In this document: positions 44,740 to 57,501 of the stretch, one piece after another
Position numbering within the stretch: position 1 is the stretch's first letter
How the letters are laid out: each line of letters opens with the position of its first letter
NCBI RefSeq assembly: GCF_038502225.1
Contig: NW_027195502.1
Span: forward strand, 62,001-126,000
Source: Cherax quadricarinatus
Lineage: Eukaryota; Arthropoda; Malacostraca; Decapoda; Parastacidae
DNA: 64,000 bases
Direction: 5' to 3'
Notes under the pieces: generated by a model
What the model was told of the DNA's origin: nothing
What the model saw: the letters and a program-made list of their open reading frames with translations, nothing else
Databases searched by the model: none
Program-made: the position numbers and the translations under genes

Positions 44740-47700
44740 CTGAAAGTCCCCCGGTCCCCAAAAAGGGTCCCCGACATCAGAAAAAGGGCCCCTGGCCCCA
44801 AAATCCTCAGACCCCAAAATCCCCGGCCTCAGAAAGGTCCCCCGGGCCCAAAAAAGGGCCCCAGCCCCAAAGGTCCCCCGGCCCAAAAGGGCCCAGGGCC
44901 CCTGGGAAAAGGGCCAAGGCCAAAAAAAAAAAGTCCCCAAAGGGAGAAAGGCCCAAAAGGCCCCCCCAAAAAATCCAATGAAAGGTCCCCCCAAAAACCC
45001 CCCCAAAGGGGCCCAGGCTTCCGAAAATCCCAGGGCAAAAAGGTTTTGGGCCCCCCCGAAAGGTCCCAGGCCCCCGAAAAGGTCCACAGGCCCCCAAAGG
45101 TTCCCCCCTTCCCCCGAAAGGGGTTTCCCTTCCCCGAAAAAGTCCCAGGCCCCCGAATGGGTCCCCCGGCCCCAAAGATCCTAGGCCCAAAAAGGGCCCA
45201 AAACCCCAAAAAAATCCCCCCGGTGTAGAAAAAAACCTGGCCCCAGTAAACCCCCCGGCCCCAATGAGTCCCCCGGCCCCAAAATCCCCCGGCCCCAAAA
45301 GGTCCCCGGCCTCCGGGGGAAGGGCCCAAAATAGTCCCGGGAAAAAATCCCCCGGCCCCAAAAAATCCCCAAAACCTAAAAGGGCCTGGGTTTAGAAAAT
45401 TCCCCAGGCAGAAAGGTTTCCCCGGCCCCAGAATGAGTCCCCCCGGGGAAAAAGGGCCCCCGGCTTTTACTAGGTCCCAGGCCCCCCAAAAATCTCAGGC
45501 CTCAAAATCCCAGGCCAGAAAGGTCCCCAGGGCCCCGAAAAAGTCCCCGGCCCCCAAAAGGGGCCCCGGCCCAAAAAAGGTCCCAAAGGCCTGGTAGGTC
45601 CCAAAAAAAGGGTTCCCCGGCATCACAAAGGTCTGCAGGCCCCAAAAAAAGGTGGGCCCCCCAAAGGTTTAAAACCCCGAAAGGGCCCCGGCCCAGAATG
45701 GGCCTCAGGTTAAAACCCCCTTGCCCAAAAAGGGTTCCCCTGCCCCCGAAAACTACACCAGAAAAAGTCCAGGCCCAGTAAAAAATCCCCCCGACCAAAA
45801 AAAGGGCCTGGGAATAGTTCACAGGCCACGAAAGGTCCCGGCTGAAAATGTCCCAAAACCTAAAAGGTCCCCGCCCGAATAGGGCTCCCCGGCCTGGGTC
45901 CCCGGGAGAATGGTCCCAGGGACCCGGGAAAGGGTTTTAGGCCCCAAAAGGTCCCAGGCCCCCGAAAAAAGTTCCCCGGCCCCAAAAGGGTCCCCAGGCC
46001 TTAGGGTGTTCCCCAGGCTCCCAAAGGTCCAAGGCCCTGAAGGTCCCAAGCGAATGGTCCCCAGGCCCCATAAAATCCCAAAACCCCAAAATTCCAGGCC
46101 CCAAAAAAATCCCAGGCCCCAGAAAAAGGGCCCCAGTCCCGAAAGGTCCTGGGCCCCCCAAAAATCCCCTCCCCCCGAAAAAGGGACAGGCTCCCGAAAG
46201 GTTCGGCCCCAGAATGGTCCCCCCAAAGGTCCCAGGGTCTCAAAAAGGGCCCCCGGTCTCAGAAAGGTCCCCCCGCCCCAAGATTCAAGCCCAGAAAAAC
46301 CCCCGGCCCTTGAATGGGGCCCCAGGCCCCAAAAAGTCCCAGGCCCCCCATAGGTAAGGCCCCCCCAAAAGGCTCCCCCCCCTCAAAAAGGGCCCCGGGG
46401 TCAGAAAGGTCCCCCGGCCTGAAAAAATTCCCAGGCCACAATAAAGTCCCGGCCCCCCCTGGGGCCCCAGCCCCAAAAATTCCCAAAAGGTCCCAGGCCC
46501 CAGAAAAATCCCAGGCCCCCAAAGGTCAGGCACCAGAAAATCTCCAGGCTACACAATAGGGCCCCCCCCAGGCCTCTGGAAGGTCCCAAAGGGCCAGAAT
46601 GGTCCCCGGCCCAAAAGATCAAGGCCCCCGAATAGGACCCCCCTTTTGAAAGGTCCCCCAAAGGCCCCCAAAATCCCCAAAGGGTCAGATGGGGCCCCGG
46701 CCCCCTAAAAATCCCCCGGCCCTGAAAGGTCCCCCAAAACCCCCAAAAAAGGGCCCAAGCTTCAAAAAAAGGGCCCAGGTCCAGAAAAGGTTTCCTCCCC
46801 CCAAAGGGGCCCCAGGCCCCAGAAAAAGGGCCGGCCTAGAAATGGCAAAAGTCCCAGGCCCCCGAATGGGGCCCCAGGCCCCGAAAGATCCTAGGCCCCC
46901 CAAAGGGCCCGGGGTCCAGAAAAAATCCCCAGGCACTCGAAAAATCCCAGGCTACGTAAAAACCCGGCCCAGAATGGGCCCCCCCCAAAAAAACCCCGGC
47001 CCCGGGCCCCCCGGCCTCCCAAAAAGGGCCCCCGATCCCAAAATGTTTAGGCGAAAAAGGGCCCCCTGCCCTGAAAATGTCCCCGGCCTAAAAAGGGTTC
47101 CCCTTTTTAAGATGTCCCCAGGCCCCCGAATGGGGCCCCAGGACTTGAAAAGGTCCCCAGACTTGAAAAAACCCCGGGCCCAGAAAAGGTTCCGGCCCCA
47201 GGGTCCCCCCCGGAAAGCTAAAAGGTCCCAGGACCCCGGAAAAAATCCCAGGTCCCCAAAAAAAGTCCCCCCCCCACAAAAAAGGGCCCAGGCCCCAGAA
47301 AATCAGGCCTGAAAGTCAGGGCCCAAAAATTTCAGGCAAAAGGTCCCCAAGGCAGAAAAATCCCCAGGCCCCAGGTCCCAAACCTAAAAAAGTCCCAAGG
47401 TCCCAGAATGGGGTTTTCAGGCCCCAAAAAAAGGCACCAGGTCCCCAGGCCCCAGAAAAGTCCCCCCCCTAGAAAAATGTCCCAGGCACAGTAAGGTCCC
47501 AAGGCCAAAGAAAGGTCCTGGGCCCACAATGATTCCCAGGCCCACGAAAGGTCCCAGGCCCTAGAAAATGTCCCCAAGCCTGAAAAGGTCCTATTTAAAA
47601 TGGATCTGCAGGCCTGAAAAGGTCCCCAGGTCCCAGAATAGGTCCCCAGGCACCGAAAGGTTTCAGGCCCCGAAAAGGTCCCGAGGCCTAGAAAGGTTCC

Positions 47701-50250
47701 CAGGCCCCAGAAAGGGTCCCAGGCCTTAGAATAGTTCCCCACTCTCCAAGGGTCCCAAGGCAAACAAGGTCCCAAGGCACCAGAGATGGGTCCCCAGGCC
47801 CCATAAAAATCCCAAAGCCCGAAAGGTTCCCGGCCCTGAAAGGTCCCAGGCTGAAAGGTCTCTAGTCCTAGGCCCCAGAAAAGGTTTCAGGCCCCAGAAA
47901 GGTCCCTATGCCCAGAAAGGTCCACAGGCCTCAGAAAGGTTCCCAGGCCCCAGAATAGGTTCTCAGCCCCGAAAAGGTCCCAGGCCCCTAAAGATCCCAT
48001 GTCTCAGAAAGGTCCCAGCCCCAAAGATTCCCAGTTCCAGAAAAGTCCCAGGCCTTAGAATGGAGTCCCCAGGCCCGAAACGTCCCAGGCCCCGAATAGG
48101 TCCCAAGGCCTCAAAAGGTGACCAGGCCTCAGAAAGGTCCCACAGGCCCTCGAAAAATTCCCCAGGCCACAGTAAAAGTCCCAGGCCCCAGAATGGTCCT
48201 CAGGCCCCGAAAATATCCTCAGGCCCCAGAAAGGTCCCAGTCCCAGAGAAGGTCTCAAGCCTCAGAAAGGTCCTGAGCCCCAAAGAAGGTCCCAAGGCCC
48301 CAAAAGCTCTCAAGGCCCTCGAAAGGTCCCCAGGCCCCAGAAAATACCCCCAGCCCCGAAAAGTCCTAGGTCCCAGAAAATGTCCCAGGCCCCGAAAAGT
48401 TCCCAGGCCCCAGGTCCCCAGTCCCCAGAGAGGTCTCCAAGCCTCAGAAAAGGTCTTGAGGCCCCAAGAAGGTCCCAAGGCCCTAAAAGCTCTCAAGGCC
48501 CTAGAAAAGGTCCCCAGGCCCCAGAAAATACCCCAGGCCCCAAAAACGTCCCCAGGCCTCAGAAAGGTCCTGAGGCCAAAGAAAAGATCCCAAGGCCTGA
48601 AAGGTCCCAGGTCTTCGAAAACGTTCTCAGGCATCAGAAAGGTCCCAGGCCCCAGAAAGGTCCCAGGCCCAAGAAAGGTCTGCATGCCCCAGAAAGGTCC
48701 CAGGCCCCGAAAGGTCCCCAGGGCCCAGGAAGGTCCCAAAGTCTGGAAAAGGTCCCAGGTCCCCAAAGGTTCCAATCATCAGAAAAGGTCCAAGGCCCTA
48801 GAAAGATCACCAGACCCAGAAAAGGTCCCCAGGCCCTGAAAGGTCCCAGGCAACCGAAAGGTCCCAGGCCTTACAATGGACTCCAGGCTCAAAGGTCCCA
48901 GTCCCCTAAAGGTCTCGGCCCCAGAGAAGGTCCCAGGCGCAGAAAGGTCCCTAGGCCCCAGAAAGGTCCCAGACAACAGAATGGGTTTCCAGATTCCAAA
49001 AGGTCCTAGGAACCGAAAGGTCCCAAGGCTTTAGAATGGTCCCAGAGCCACATAAAAGTCCCCAGGCCTGAAAGGTCCCAGGCCCCGAAAAGTCCCAGTC
49101 CCGAAAGATTCAGTCCCAGAAAAGTTCCCCAGGCCCTAGAAAGATTTCCAGCCCCAGAAAAGGTCCTCCAGGCCCCAGAAAAGGTCCACAGGCCCCAGAA
49201 ATGGTCCCAGGCCCCAGAATGGTCCCCAGGCCCGAAAGGTCCCCATGCCCCAAAAGATCCCAGGTCCCAGAAAGGTCCACAGGCTCCAGAAGAAGGTCCC
49301 AGGCTAGAAAAGTCCCAAGCCTCAGAATAGGTCCCTGACTCCAAAAGATCCCACGCCCCGAAAAAGGTCCAAGGCCCCAGAATAGGTCCCAGGCCCCAGA
49401 AAGGTCCCCAGGCGAAAGATCCCAGGCCCTAGAAAGGTCCCAGGCCCTCGAAAAATTCCCAGGCCATGGTAAAGATCCCCAGGCCCCAGAATGAGGTCCC
49501 CAGGCTCTGAAAAATCATCAGGCTTTCAAAAAGGTCCCCAGGTTCCAGAAAAAATCTCAAGCCCCAGAAAAGGTCCCAGGCCCAGAGAAGGTCCCAAGGT
49601 CCCATAAAGCTCTCAAGGCCTAGAAAAGGTCCCAGGCCCCAGAAAAGTCCTTAGGCTCCAGAAAAGGTTCCCAGGCCCGAAGGTCCAAGATCCAGAAAAG
49701 TCCCAAGCCCCAGAAAATACCCCAGGCCCCATAAAGGTCCCAAGGCCCCATAAAGGTCCCAGGTTCGGAAAAGGTCCCAGGCCTAGAAAAGCTCTCAGCC
49801 CTTGAATAGCTCCATAGGCCCTGAAACACCCCAGGCCCAGAAAGGTCCCAAGGCCCCAGAAAAGCTCCCCAGCATCGAAAGGTCCCAGTCCCCAGAAAGG
49901 TCCCAGGTCCCATAAAGGTCCCCAGGCCCAATAAAGGTCCCAGGCGGAAAAGCTTCCAGGCCCAAGAAAGGTCCTCCAGCCCCAGAAACGGTCCGAGGCC
50001 CCAGAAAGCTCCACAGGCCTGAAAGCTCCCAGGCCCCAGAAAGGTCTCCCGGCTCCAGAAAAGTTCCCAGGCCCCAGAAAAGCTCCCAAGGCCCAGAAAA
50101 GCTCCAGGCCCCAGAAGAATCTCCCAGGCCCCAGAAAGCTCCCCAGGCCCCAAAGACTCCCCATCCCAAATAAGCTCCCCAGGCCTCAGAAAGCTCTTCA
50201 GTCCCCAGAGAAACTATCAGGCCCCAGAAGCTCCCCATACCCCAGGAAGC
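44740..50250 (-). repeat. Left satellite array (TCCCCAGGCCCC core, ~18-20-bp unit)
   Basis: About 5.5 kb of tandem units. On the plus strand a typical unit is TCCCAGGCCCCAGAAAGG: the 12-bp core TCCCCAGGCCCC plus a 7-bp spacer AGAAAGG or AGAATGG. From 44.74 to about 47.3 kb C, G and A runs are inflated; the rest is cleaner. Long Pro/Lys-rich (+) and Gly/Phe/Trp-rich (-) frames exist only because 18 bp is a multiple of three. The strand is given as the one that matches the right array. Confidence 0.95.
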
Positions 50251-50254
50251 TTCC
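50245..50254. other. Satellite orientation switch at palindrome GGAAGCTTCC
   Basis: Plus-strand C-rich units end and G-rich units begin within about 30 bp of a perfect 10-bp palindrome. The sequence just before is CAGGCCCCAGAAGCTCCCC; just after it is AGGGAGGTAGTAGGGACCTG. The last ~500 bp of the left array use spacers ending AAGC instead of AAGG. Confidence 0.75.
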
Positions 50255-50255
50255 C

Positions 50256-53200
50256 AAGCTAGGGAGGTAGTAGGGACCTGGGAGGTATTAGGGCCTGGGA
50301 GGATGATAGAGGGCCTGGGGAAGTAGGAGCCTTGGAATCATTACAAGACTGGGGAGGTTGTAGGGGCCTGGTGAGAATTAATTGGGGTTTGGGAGGTTAT
50401 TAGGGGCCTGGGAGAGTGACTGGAGCTTTGGACGATATCAGGGACCGGGGAGGTTATGCAGACCTGGGAGCTTATGCAGGGCCTGTCGAGATTATCAGGG
50501 GCCTGAATGGGATTGTTAGGTGCCTCGGGAGTTATTAGGGGCCTGGGAGTCATGTGGGGCCTGTGGAGCTATTAGGGGCCTTTGGAGTATTAGGAGCCTG
50601 GGGAGTTATTAGATGCCTGGGAGGTTGTACAGGGCATTGGGAGGTTATTAGGGAGCCAGGGAAGTTATACAGGGCCTGGGAAGCTATTCGGTTTATGGGG
50701 AGGTTGTGTAGGGGCCAGGCTATGTTATGCGCTGCCTGCGGTGGTTATTATGGACTTGGGGAGGTGTTAGGAGCCTGGGATGATACAGTGCCAGGGGAGG
50801 TTATACAGGGCCGGGAGGTACAGAGACCTGGGAAGGTTATTAGAGGCCTCAGGGAGGTTATTAGGGGCCTGGGAGGTCATTGCTGCCTGGAGGATGTTTG
50901 AGACCTGGGAGGCTATAGGCACTGAAGAGAGGCATTAGGGGCCTGGGAGGTTATTAGGAGCCTGGGGAGGTTGTAGGGAATGGGAGGTATACAGATCATG
51001 AGGAAGTTATTGGGGCCTGGGAGGATTAGGGGGCTTAATGAGGTTGTGTGCTGAGCGGGTAGGTTATTCGTGACCTCGGGAGATTTTGGGGCCTGGGGAG
51101 GTTATAGGGCCTTGGAGGTTATTGGGGCCTGGGGAGTGTTAGGCCTGGGAAAGTTATTAGGGACTCAGGAGGTGTTGGGGCTTGGTGATGTTAATTGGGG
51201 TCTCTGGAGATATACCGTGCCTGGGAGGTTATTAGGGCCCAGGGAGGTTATTAGGGCCTGGGAGGTAAGGAGCTTGGGACGTACAGAGCCTGGGAGATTG
51301 CTGAAGGCCTGGGAGCTTATGAAGGCCTGTCGAGATTATCAGGGGCCTAGGAGTTGTTAGTGCCTCCGGTGGCTATTAGGGGCCTGGGAGGTCATGTGTG
51401 GCCTGTGGAAGTTATTAGGGGCCTTTGGAGGTTATTGGGGCCTGGGGATTGGGGCGTGGGGAGGTTTCGGGCATGGGGAGGTTGGGAGCAGTGAAGGGTT
51501 TAAAAAGGGCCTGGGAGTTTTGTTCGTGGGGAGGTTTTGGGCCAGGCATTTTTGCACTCATGCAGGGTTTTGGGGACTTGTGGAAGGGATTTGGGTGGGG
51601 GTATACAGTGGGGGGGTTTGCAGGGCCTGGGGGCTTCCAGGGCCTGGGAATTTCGAGGCCCGGGAAGGGTTTTAGGGGGCCCTTTGGGAAGGGGTTTTTG
51701 GGGGCCGGAGTTATGTGCGGCCGGGAGTTTTGACTGGGGGGGATTATTAGGGGCCTGGGAAAAAGGGGATTAGGGGCCTGGGGAGGTTTGGACCCGGGGA
51801 CTGTATGGCTTTTATGGTTATGCGAGGCCTTGGGGCTTTAGAGCCTTGATTATCAGGAGCCTGGAGGGGTTATTGGGGCCTGAGGGGGTTTTGGGGGCTG
51901 GGAGGTGGGGCCTGGGAGTTATTATGACCTTGGGAGGTTTTAGGGAAAGGGGGGGTTATCAGAGTGGGGACCCAAAAGGCTTGGAGGGTTTGGGCCTCGG
52001 GGGCTTTTCAGGGCCTGTCGGCATTATCAGGGGCCTGGAGAGGTTATAGGGCCTGGGAGTGTTATAGGGCCTGGGAGGATGTAGGGGCCTGGGAAGGCTA
52101 TTAGGAGCCTGGGGACGTTATAGAATGGAGGTTATACAGTGCATGGGGAAGTTATTAGGGGCCTGGGGAGGTTATTAGGGGCCTAATGATGTTATGTGCA
52201 GAGTGGGTAGGTTATTAGTGACCTGGGGAGGTTATTAGGAGCCTGGGGACGATATACGGAGCCTGGGAAGGTTATGGATGGCCTGGGGAGCTTGTACAGG
52301 ACCTGGGGAGATTATCGGGGGCCTGGAGAGATTATTAGTTGCCTGGGGAGGTTATTAGGAGCTTGGGGACGATATACAGGGCCTTGGGAGGTTATGCGAG
52401 GCCTGGGGAGCTTATACAGGGCCTGTCGAGATTATCAGGGGCCTAAGAGTTTGTTAGGTGTCTGAGATGGTTTTTAAGGGCATGGGGAGGTTATTAGGAG
52501 GTAGGGAAGGTTATACAAGGCCTGGGGAAGTTATTCGGGGCCGGGGGAGGTTACTAGGGGCCACGCGAGGTTATGCGCTGCCTGCAAAGGTTATTAGGGG
52601 CTTGAGGAGGTTATTAGGAACCTTGGGATGATATACTGGGCCAGGGGAGATTATGCAGGGCCTGGGGAGCTTATACAGGGTCTGGGGAGATTATAAGGGG
52701 CTTGGGGAGGTTATTGGTGGCCTGGGGAGGATATGTGCAGCTTGGGGAGGTTATTAGGGGCCTGGGGAGGTTATTAGGGGCCTGTGGAGGGTATTAGGGG
52801 ACTGGGGAGGTTATTAGGGGACTGGGGAGGTATTAGTAGCCTGGGGAGGTTATTAGGGGCCTGAGTAGGTTATTAGGGGCCTGGGAAGGTTATTAGGGGC
52901 CCCGGGAGGTTGTTAGGCGCCTGGGGAGGTTATTAGGAGCCTGGGGACGAGGTTATGCGAGGCCTCGGGAGCTTATGCAGGACCTGTCGAGATTATCAGG
53001 AGCCTGGGGAGGTTATTACGGGAATGGGGAGGTTATTACGGGCCTGGCGAGGGTATTAGGGGCCTGGGGAGGTTATTAGGAACCTGGGGAGGGTATTAGG
53101 GGCTTGGGGAGGTTATTAGAAGCCTGTGGCCAATATACAGGGCCTAGGGAGATTATTAGGGGAATGGGGAGGTTATACAGAGCAAGGGGAAGTTATTAGG

Positions 53201-56200
53201 GGCCTGGGGACGTTATTAGGGGCCTGGTGAGGTTATGTGTTGAGTGGGTAGATTATTAGTTGCCTGGGAAGGTTATTAGGAGCCTCGGGATGATATACGG
53301 GGCCTGGGGAGGTTATGTATGGCCTAGGGAGCTTATACAAGGCCTGGGCAGATTATCAGGGGTCTGGAGAGGTTATTAGGGGCTTGGGGAGGTTATTAGG
53401 GGCTTGGGGAGGTTATATGCAGCCTGGGGAGGTTATTAGGGGCCTGGAAAGCTTATACAGGGCTTGGGGAGATTATTAGGGGCATAGGGAGGTTATGTAT
53501 AACCTGGGGAGGTTATTAGGGGCCTTTGGAGGTTATTCAGGGCCTGGGAAGGTTATTAGGGGCCTGGAGATGTTATATGGGAACTGGGGAAGTTAATAGG
53601 GGACTAGGGAGGTTATTAGGGGCCTGGGGAGGTTATTACTGACTTGGGTAGATTATTAGGGGCCTGTGGAGGTTATTAGGGACCTGGGGACGATATACGG
53701 GGCCAGTGGAGATTATGCGGGGCCTGGGCAGCTTATACAGGAAATCTTGAGATTATCAGGAGCATTGGGAGGTTATCAGTTGCCTAGGGAGGATATTAGG
53801 GGAGGTTATGCACGGGCTGGGGAAGTTATTAGCGGCCTGGGGAGATTGTTAGGGGAGATTATTCACGGGCTGGGGAAGTTATTAGCGGCCTGGGGAGATT
53901 ATTAGGGGACTGGGAAGGTTATACAGGGCATGGGAGGTTATTAACGGCCTGAGGAGGTTATACAGGGCCTGAGGAAGTTATTAGGGGCCTGGTGAGGTTA
54001 TTTTCGGCCTGGGGAGGTTATGGATAACCTGGGGAGGTATTAGAGGCCGAGGGAGGTTATTAGGGGCCGAGGGAGTTTATTAGGGGAATAGGGAGGTTAT
54101 ATGGGGTCTGGAGAGGTTGTTAGGGGCATGCAGAGGTTATTAGGGGCCTAGGGAAGTTATTAGGAGACTAGGGAGGTTATTAGGAGCCTGTGGAGGATAT
54201 GCAGAGCTTTGGGACGTTATGCAGGGCCTGGGGAGCTTATACATGGCCAGGAGAGTTTATCAGGAGCCTAGTGAGGTTGTTAGGGGCCTGGGGAGGTTAT
54301 TAGGGGCCTGGGGATATTATGGGATGGCTGGGAAAGTTATTAGAGGCCTGGGGAGGCTTTTAGGGGCCTGCAGAGGTTATTAGGGGCCTGGAAAAATTAT
54401 TAGGGGCCTCGGGAGGTTATTCCCGGCCTGAGGAGGTTAATAGGGGCCTGAGAAGGTTATGCAGGACCTAGGGAAGTTATTAGGGGCCTGGGGAGGTTAT
54501 TAGGGGTCTTATACAGGGCTTGTGGAGCTTATTAGGGGCCTGGGGAAGTTAAGCGCAACGGAAGTAGGTTATTAGTGGTGTGGGGAGGTTATTAGGGGCC
54601 TGGGGAAGTTATTAGGGGCCTGGGGAGGTTATTAGAGGCCTGGGGAGGTTATTAGGGGCCTAGGGAAATTATTAGGGGCCTCCAGAGGGTATTAGGGGCG
54701 TGGAGAGGTTATTAGGGGCCTGGGGAGGTTATTAGGGGCCTGGGGAGGTTATTAGAGGCCTGGGGAGGTTATTAGTGGCCTAGGGAAATTATTAGTGGCC
54801 TCCAGAGGGTATTAGAGGCGTGGGGAGGTTATTAGGGGCCTGGGGACGATATATGGGTCCTGGAGAGCTGGAGAGCCTATGCAAGGCCTATGGAGGTTAT
54901 TAGGGGCCTGGGGAGGCTATGAGCAGCCTGGGAAAGTTATTAGGGACCTGTGGAGATTATTAGGGGCCTGGTGAGGTTATACAGGGCATTGGGAGCTTAT
55001 TAAGGGCCTAGGGAGGTTACACAATGCCTGGGGAAGTTATTATGGGCCTGTGGAGGTTATTTGGGGCCTGTGAAGGTTAGGGATAAGCTGGGGAGGTATT
55101 AGGGGTTGAAAAAGGTTATTAGGGGCCTCGGTAGGTTAATAGGGGAATGGGGAGGTTATATGGGGCCTGGGGAGGTTATTAGGAGCCTGTGGAGGATATA
55201 CAGGGCCTGTGGAGGTAATGCAGGGCTTGGGGAGCTTATACAGGGCCTGGTGAGATTATCAGAAACATTGGGAGGTTTTTAGGGGCCTGGGGAGGTTATT
55301 AGGGGCCTGGGGAGTTATATGGGGCCTTTGCAGGTTATAAGGGGCCTGGGGAGGTTATTAGGGGCCTGGGGAGGTTATTAGGAGCCTCAGGACGATATAC
55401 AGGGTATGGGGATGTTATGCGAGGCCTGGGGAGCTTATACAGGGCCTGTCGAGATTATGAGATGCCTCGTGAGGTTGTAAGGTGCCTGGGATGGTTATTA
55501 GAGGCCTAGGAGTTCATGCACGGCCTGGGTAAGTTATTACGGGCCTGTGGAGGTTACTAGAGGCCTCGGCAGGTTATACAGGGCATGGGGAGGTTATTAG
55601 GAGCCTGATGAGGTTATACAGAGCCTGGGGAAGTTATTAGGGGCCTGGGGAGGTTATTAGGGGCCTTGAGAGGTTATTAAGGGCCTGGGGAGGTTATTAG
55701 GAGACTGGGGACGATATGTGGGCCCTGGGGAGGTTACGCAGGGCCTGGGGAACTTATACAGGTCCTGGGGAGATTTTCATGGGTCTGGGAAAGTTATTAG
55801 TGACCTGGGGAGGTTATTACGGGCCTGGGGAGCTTATACCGGGCTTTGCGAGGTTATTAGGGGCCTGAGGAGGTTATGTGCAACCTGGAGAGGTTATTAC
55901 GGACGTGTGGAGGTTATTAGGTTCCTGGGAAGGGTATTAGGCGATTGGGGAGCTTATTCAGAGCTTTGGGAGGTTATTAGGGGCCTGGGAGGTTATGTGA
56001 AACCTGGGAAGGTTATTAGGGGCGAAGAGAGGTTCTTAGGGGCCTGGGCAGGTTATTAGGGGCCTGGCGAGGTTTTTAAGGGCATGGGGAGCTTATATAA
56101 AGCTTGGGGAGGTTATTAGGGGCCTCGGGACGTTATGCGCAACTTGGGGAGGTAATTAGGAATGTGGGGAGGGTATTAAAGGCCTGGGGAGGATATTACG

Positions 56201-57466
56201 GGTCTGGGGAGGTTATATGGGGCCTGGGAAGGTTATTAGGGGCCTGGGTAGATTTTTAGGGGCCTCATGAAGTTATCAGGGGCCGCCTCGGGAGGTTATG
56301 CGGGATCTAGGGAAGTTATTAGGGGCCTGGGGAGGTTATTAGGGGCTTGGGGAGGTTATTAGGGGCCTTGGGAGCTTATGCAGGATTTTGGGAGGTTATT
56401 AGGGGCCTGAGGAGGTTATGCGCAATGGGTGAGGTTATTAGTGGCGTCGGGAGGTTATTAGGGGCCTTGGGAGGTTATTAGGGGCCTGGGGAGGTTATTA
56501 GGAGCCTGGGGACGATATACGGGGCCTGGGGAAGCTATGCGGAGCCTGGGGAGCTTGTACAGCGCCTGTTGAGATTATCAGGGGCATGGGGAGGTTATTA
56601 GGTGCCTGGGGAGGTTATGCACAACGGGAGAAGGTTATCAGGTGCTTAGGGAAGTTATTAGGGGCCTCCGGAGGGAATTAGGGGCCAGGGGAGTTTATTA
56701 AGAGCCTGGGGATGATATACGGGGCCAAGGGAATCTATGCGGAGCCTGGGGAGCTTATACAGGGCCTGTTGAGATTATCAGAGGCATGGGGAGGTTATTA
56801 GGGGCCTGGGGACGTTATAAGGAGCCTGCAGAGGTTATACAGGGCATGAAGAGGTTATTAGGGGCCTGGGGAGGTTACAGAGAGCCTTGGGAAATTATTA
56901 GAGGCCTGGTGAGGTTTTTGGGGGGCCTGGGGACGTTATGCGCGGCCTGGGAAGGATATTAGGGGCCTGCGGAGGTTATTTTGGGCCTGGGGAGGTTATA
57001 AGGGGCCTGGAGAGGTTATTAGGGGCCTGGGAAAGTTATTAGGGGCCTGGGAAAGTTATTAGGGGCCTGGGGAGGTTATTGGAAGCCTGTGGAGGACATA
57101 CAGGGCCTGGGGAGGTTATGTGCATCCTGGGGAGCTTATACAGGACCTGGGAAGATTATCAGGAGCCTGGGGAGGTTATTAGGGGCCGGGGGAGGTTATT
57201 AGGGGCCTGGGGAGGGTATTAGGGGCCTGGGGAGGTCATTATTGGCCTAGGGAGGTTATTATAGGACTAGGGAGATTATTAGGGGCCTGGGGAGGTTATT
57301 CAGGGCCTGGTGAGATTATTAGGGACCTGGGGACGTTATATGGGGCCTGGAGAAGTTATTAGGGGTTTGGGGAGGTTATTAGGATCCTGGGGAGGTTATA
57401 CTGGGGCTAGGGAGGGTATTAGGGGCCTTTGGAGGTTATGGGGGGCCTGGGGATGTTATTAGGTGC
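50256..57466 (+). repeat. Right satellite array, first part (20-bp unit GGGGCCTGGGGAGGTTATTA)
   Basis: About 7.2 kb of 20-bp units sharing the GGGGCCTGGGGA core with the left array (opposite strand) but with spacer GGTTATTA instead of CCTTTCT. Units before about 52.05 kb have many one-base losses; later ones are regular. Recurrent variant units (GACGATATACGG, GGTTATGC, GCTTATACAGG, GTCGAGATTATCAGG, GGTTGTTAGGTG, GGTCATG) appear in a fixed order, showing higher-order structure. Confidence 0.95.
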
Positions 57467-57501
57467 CTTACCTGGAGTTTACCTGGAGAGAGTTCCGGGG
57501 G

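Noticed and set aside
44611..50238. Many long ORFs (up to 259 codons) in the left satellite, Pro/Lys-rich on plus and Gly/Phe/Trp-rich on minus
   Set aside because: They exist in several frames on both strands at once, follow the 18-bp unit exactly as six-residue repeats, and vanish where unit length changes. No start context or non-repeat domain is present.
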